Source: an uncultured Peptococcaceae bacterium (GTDB lineage: Bacteria > Bacillota > Dehalobacteriia > UBA4068 > UBA4997). From it: DNA of 9,471 nucleotides. The stretch spans positions 1-9,471 of the forward strand of contig CANQSW010000050.1 of the NCBI GenBank assembly GCA_947626615.1, given 5' to 3'. A program made the position numbers and the translations under genes. The notes beneath the pieces were generated by a model, which saw only the letters and a program-made list of their open reading frames with translations, had not been told where the DNA came from and searched no databases. This document shows positions 6,780 to 9,471 of the stretch, in pieces (position 1 is the first letter of the stretch; each line of letters opens with the position of its first letter).

Positions 6780-8843
6780 TTACTCGGCGTCGTCCATGTT
6801 ATAGGTGATGACGACTTCCTGGCTGGCATTGTTGTAGGTGCAGACGCAATGCAGCTGCTCCGATACGTAACGGATCGGCACGAAGGTGGTGTTGGCCTTG
6901 ACCTCCGGAGCTACGCCGAAGCCGCTGATGACCTTGCCCACCGTCATATACAGGCGCTCGTCGCCCTTGCTGATCGTGATCTGCTTGGTGGCGGAATCAT
7001 AGAAAACGCTCGCGCCCAGAGATTCGGCGATCGCCCGCAGCGGCACTTCGGTGCGCTGGCTGTTGATGTAGGGCGCGGCGGCCAGCTGATACGTCTTGCC
7101 GTTGACGATGTAGTTCACGTTGCCGATACGCATGACCACCTTGACCGGCTCGCCAGACACCGGCGTGTCGGTGCCGCTGCCGTTGCGGTCGATAGTGATG
7201 CGGTAGGTGTTGCTGTCGCCGCTTTCAGCCGTCACCACGACGGAGACGTTGGTGAAGTTGGTGGAGAGCTTGTATTCGTCGGAGGTGCGGCCGCTCTTAA
7301 CGGTGTCGCCGTTGACGGTGATAGTGGCGGAGGAATCGTCCGCCGTGGGGGTCACGGTATAATTCTTGGCGTTAGCGCCGACCGAGGCCGTGTAGGTCAA
7401 GGTCTTGGTGGCGAACGAAGGCGTGAGCGCGACCTTAACGCCGTCCACCGTCAGCACGAGGTTATCCAGCGTATCGGTATCGTCCAGCTTGCGGCCGACG
7501 ATCTCAAATTCGTAATCCTTATATTCCTCGAAGTTCGGGCTGTAAGAGCGGATAGTCACCACGTCCTCGTCATAGAGCTTGACGGGGGTGCAATAGCTGC
7601 CGTCTTCCAGCTCCGTCACCGTGTCGCCATAGGCCAGCAGCACGATGCTGTCGGTGTCGTCGATCTCGGGCCGGAAGCTGAAATAAGAGGAATCGTCGCC
7701 GGCTACCAGTTCGTAGCTGGTCTTGTATTCGTCAAACGAAGGATCGGAATCTATCTCCGTCAGGCTGCTGGCGGTCTTGCTGGTGCCGCGTTTGATCCGC
7801 AGATCGTCAAGCCCGGCGCTGCTGCCCTTTTCCACCACGGCGCGCACGATGTAAATGCTGTATTCCTCGTCGTCGTCGTTGTCGTCGGTAATGACCATAT
7901 CATAGGAGCTGCGGCCGGTGCTGCTGTTCAGCTCGTCGCTCTCCTCGCCGTCGTTCACTCTGGTGCCGTCGATCTTCACTCTATAGCAATCGTCGCCGTA
8001 ATCCGGCGTCAGCGTGACGTATCTTTCGCCCCGCGGTACGCAGATGTAATAATCGTGGATACTCTCGTCGAAGGCCGGGAACATCTCGTATTTGTCGCCG
8101 CTCTCGCCCTTCACCGTCAGCTTATCCAGCAGATCCATGTGGCTGCTGCTGGCCGAGGAGCTGCGCTCGATATCGAATCTATACTCGGCAACTTCGTCGT
8201 CGTCCTCGTTGTAGACGTTCAAATAGACGCTGACTTTGCCCTTCGTAGGCACGTCGATATCCCAGGAATTGTTTTTGGAGCTGCTGTCGTTACATTCCAC
8301 GGTGTAATCGTCGTTCTCCATATACACCTTGACGCGCAGCTCGTCCACGTCCTTGGGCACGAGCAGAGTGTTCGTTTCTTCAAGGGAGTCAAATTCCTTT
8401 TCAAAATCCTCGCCCTTGCCGACGTTGGTGAAAAGCACCGATTCGATGCCCTCCAGGCCGCGGGTCAGATCCAGCGTGTAGCGGGTCTGGCGTTCGTCGT
8501 CATCGTCATAGATGTTAATGGTAACGCGGATAGTTTCGTTTTCGTCCAGCGTAACGTAATATTCATCGTCGCTGTCCTGTCTGACTTCGCCGGTCAGGGT
8601 AGCATAGCCGTCGATCGTGCGCGGCACGATGCGTACCCGCCGCCAGTTGACAGTCTCCGACATTTTGCTTCTGATATCGTCCTCATCGATCCTGATACGG
8701 CTGGAGCTGTTGTAATAATCGTAAAGGTCGATACGATCCAGCTCGTACTCTTTGCTGGCTGCCAGAGCCGCCTGCGCCATGGTCAAAAACAGCGTCAACG
8801 CCAGCACCAACAGGGCCAAAACCTTTGCTTTTCGTTTCAACAT
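6780..8843 (-). CDS. Secreted acidic protein with cadherin-like beta-sandwich modules and a copper-amine-oxidase-N-like C-terminal domain
   Basis: The 687-residue precursor has a classical signal peptide (LKRKAK, a hydrophobic run, likely cleavage near ALA-AS at 26-30), so it is exported. It then appears to hold five beta-rich modules of about 95-110 residues, each ending in a Tyr-x-hydrophobic strand such as RYTLDLTR, EYRFDIER, EYSIYIVR, DYEFEIVG or TYRITIDR. The last (about 458-554) is the clearest cadherin-like beta-sandwich. Modules 1-3 carry Asp-rich loops (YDDDDE, NEDDDE, DNDDDEE). The C-terminal part (about 566-681) resembles the copper amine oxidase N-terminal-like domain, with VPLRAIAESLGASV and FVPIRYVSEQL; it includes an unusual Cys-x-Cys. 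No LPXTG, SLH or transmembrane anchor is seen. ATG 8843 is chosen over 8864 because AAGGAGG (8850-8856) lies six bases before it and would fall inside the longer form. Function is unknown; a cell-surface role is inferred. Confidence 0.85.
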   Translation of the reverse strand: MLKRKAKVLALLVLALTLFLTMAQAALAASKEYELDRIDLYDYYNSSSRIRIDEDDIRSKMSETVNWRRVRIVPRTIDGYATLTGEVRQDSDDEYYVTLDENETIRVTINIYDDDDERQTRYTLDLTRGLEGIESVLFTNVGKGEDFEKEFDSLEETNTLLVPKDVDELRVKVYMENDDYTVECNDSSSKNNSWDIDVPTKGKVSVYLNVYNEDDDEVAEYRFDIERSSSASSSHMDLLDKLTVKGESGDKYEMFPAFDESIHDYYICVPRGERYVTLTPDYGDDCYRVKIDGTRVNDGEESDELNSSTGRSSYDMVITDDNDDDEEYSIYIVRAVVEKGSSAGLDDLRIKRGTSKTASSLTEIDSDPSFDEYKTSYELVAGDDSSYFSFRPEIDDTDSIVLLAYGDTVTELEDGSYCTPVKLYDEDVVTIRSYSPNFEEYKDYEFEIVGRKLDDTDTLDNLVLTVDGVKVALTPSFATKTLTYTASVGANAKNYTVTPTADDSSATITVNGDTVKSGRTSDEYKLSTNFTNVSVVVTAESGDSNTYRITIDRNGSGTDTPVSGEPVKVVMRIGNVNYIVNGKTYQLAAAPYINSQRTEVPLRAIAESLGASVFYDSATKQITISKGDERLYMTVGKVISGFGVAPEVKANTTFVPIRYVSEQLHCVCTYNNASQEVVITYNMDDAE

Positions 8844-8849
8844 AACGAT

Positions 8850-8856
8850 CCTCCTT
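8850..8856 (-). promoter_or_regulatory. Ribosome binding site fixing the secreted-protein start
   Basis: AAGGAGG on the minus strand lies six bases before ATG 8843, placing the start immediately before the signal peptide and excluding the seven-residue upstream extension. Confidence 0.85.
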
Positions 8857-8899
8857 ATACACAATCTTGATTTTGACGCATACGCGCCTATTTAGATAC

Positions 8900-8928
8900 A
8901 TTCTATCACATTAAAAGCAAATATACAA
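8900..8928 (-). promoter_or_regulatory. Promoter of the secreted-protein gene
   Basis: On the minus strand TTGTAT (8923-8928) and TAGAAT (8900-8905) are 17 bases apart, with an extended TG before the -10. The start of transcription would be near 8893, giving a leader of about 50 bases. The surroundings are strongly AT-rich compared with the flanking genes. Confidence 0.7.
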
Positions 8929-8963
8929 CAGCATATTGACATTTTTTTGCTGAAAATGCTGTT
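8927..8963. repeat. Inverted repeat in the cdd/secreted-protein gap
   Basis: AACAGCAT (8927-8934) and ATGCTGTT (8956-8963) are perfect inverted eight-base arms with a 21-base centre. On the plus strand the second arm runs into six T (8962-8967), like a weak terminator facing away from all genes. On the minus strand, after cdd, no U-run follows, and the arm overlaps the -35 of the next promoter. It may be an operator or a weak bidirectional terminator, or chance in AT-rich DNA. Confidence 0.3.
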
Positions 8964-8975
8964 TTTTGCCCAGTT

Positions 8976-9428
8976 CTAGAGGTGAAACACCTTTGGCAGC
9001 ATATCCGAGAGCCGCCAGACCTGATAAGCGTCGTCCGCCGCCTCGCCAAATTCCGCCTCCGCCGGCAGAATTATCGGAAAATCCGGCGGCGCAAACTCGG
9101 CAAGCACCTGCAAACAGAGCGCGCAGGGCTGCGCCGTCACCGCCAGAGCCGCCGGCGGCATATCCGGGCCGAGCAGCCCCGCCGCCACCGCCGCAAATAT
9201 CGCCACCCGCTCGGCGCACACCGTCGCCCCGTAAGAGGCGTTTTCCACGTTGCAGCCCGTCATTATCTCGCCGCCCGCCAAAAGCAGAGCCGCGCCCACG
9301 TAAAAATGCGAATACGGCGCGTAGGCCCGCCCCGCCGCCTCGCGCGCCTTGGCCAGCAGCTGCGGCGCGTAGACCGGCAGCAGGTCGGCCTGATACGCCC
9401 GCAAGTTTTTGCCGTCAGTTTTGGTCAT
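8976..9428 (-). CDS. cdd: Cytidine deaminase (tetrameric, zinc-dependent)
   Basis: The 150-residue enzyme hydrolytically deaminates cytidine and deoxycytidine to uridine and deoxyuridine in pyrimidine salvage, in the cytoplasm. The substrate-binding motif GCNVENASYG (58-67) is followed by CAERVAI, with zinc ligand Cys71 and catalytic Glu73. The other two zinc ligands are Cys102 and Cys105 in PCALCLQ. Cysteine at the first ligand marks the homotetrameric class. Two points are odd. The near-invariant PCGxCRQ pattern reads PCALCLQ, losing the Gly and Arg. There is also an N-terminal extension of roughly 15-20 residues before the usual family start. ATG 9428 has GGAGG (9438-9442) nine bases upstream. 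The gene before it lies outside the window. In many Bacillota cdd sits in a ybeY-dgkA-cdd-era cluster, which cannot be tested here. Confidence 0.92.
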   Translation of the reverse strand: MTKTDGKNLRAYQADLLPVYAPQLLAKAREAAGRAYAPYSHFYVGAALLLAGGEIMTGCNVENASYGATVCAERVAIFAAVAAGLLGPDMPPAALAVTAQPCALCLQVLAEFAPPDFPIILPAEAEFGEAADDAYQVWRLSDMLPKVFHL

Positions 9429-9437
9429 TTTTTTTCG

Positions 9438-9442
9438 CCTCC
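9438..9442 (-). promoter_or_regulatory. Ribosome binding site of cdd
   Basis: GGAGG on the minus strand lies nine bases upstream of ATG 9428. The remaining 29 bases to the window edge are AT-rich with no recognisable gene. Confidence 0.7.
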
Positions 9443-9471
9443 ATAATTTATATGGCGTAAATATTGGTCTC

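Noticed and set aside
8844..8864. Seven-residue N-terminal extension of the secreted protein
   Set aside because: The extension would contain the AAGGAGG of the inner ATG, and a signal peptide begins right at the inner start.
6849..8870. Plus-strand open frame of 673 codons opposite the secreted-protein gene
   Set aside because: It is antisense to a gene with promoter, RBS and signal peptide. Asp-rich GAC codons read as Val (GTC) on the opposite strand, explaining the low-complexity Val/Ile product.
8936..8967. Plus-strand TTGACA as a promoter -35
   Set aside because: The sequence 16-18 bases downstream gives no -10-like hexamer, and no plus-strand gene follows.
8966..9460. Plus-strand Pro/Arg-rich open frames opposite cdd
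   Set aside because: The composition is typical of antisense GC-rich DNA, and cdd on the other strand has all zinc-site motifs and an RBS.

Overview
The window looks like a chromosomal stretch from an anaerobic, GC-rich Bacillota-type bacterium. The grounds are strong AGGAGG-type ribosome binding sites, hydrogenase-type NuoE/NuoF subunits with an HndB-like N-terminal domain, a tetrameric-type cytidine deaminase, and a secreted protein that combines cadherin-like beta-sandwich modules with a copper-amine-oxidase-N-like domain. Genus cannot be fixed from the sequence. All six genes read on the minus strand, so transcription runs from high to low coordinates. Coding DNA is GC-rich, and the short intergenic gaps hold AT-rich promoters.

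In transcription order: (1) 9428-8976, cytidine deaminase (pyrimidine salvage). (2) 8843-6780, a large acidic secreted protein with its own promoter. (3) 6603-5527 carA and 5527-1490 carB, a one-base TAATG-overlapped pair for carbamoyl phosphate synthesis, with a consensus extended -10 promoter and a structured leader. The carB reading frame does not stop at the normal end of the large subunit. It continues in frame into a full-length diaminopimelate epimerase (DapF) domain, giving a 1345-residue CarB-DapF fusion. (4) A terminator, then a sigma-A-type promoter driving 1267-767 (NuoE/HydC-like) and 770-1 (NuoF/HydB-like, cut by the window edge). This is the start of a probable NAD(P)-linked [FeFe]-hydrogenase operon.

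The most unusual locus is the CarB-DapF fusion. Its CarB part looks complete and functional. The DapF part keeps all the substrate-binding residues I can align, and the second catalytic cysteine, at spacings matching characterised DapF. However, it has glycine where the first catalytic cysteine should be. This suggests an inactive or repurposed epimerase domain attached to the enzyme that feeds arginine and pyrimidine synthesis, although a one-base sequence error cannot be excluded. Secondary points of interest are the RBS-adjacent hairpins and the inverted repeat around the -35 box in front of carA, the acidic loops in the secreted protein, and departures from consensus in the cytidine deaminase.

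No tRNA, rRNA, CRISPR array, insertion sequence or known riboswitch was recognised. No gap longer than 300 bases lacks a gene.
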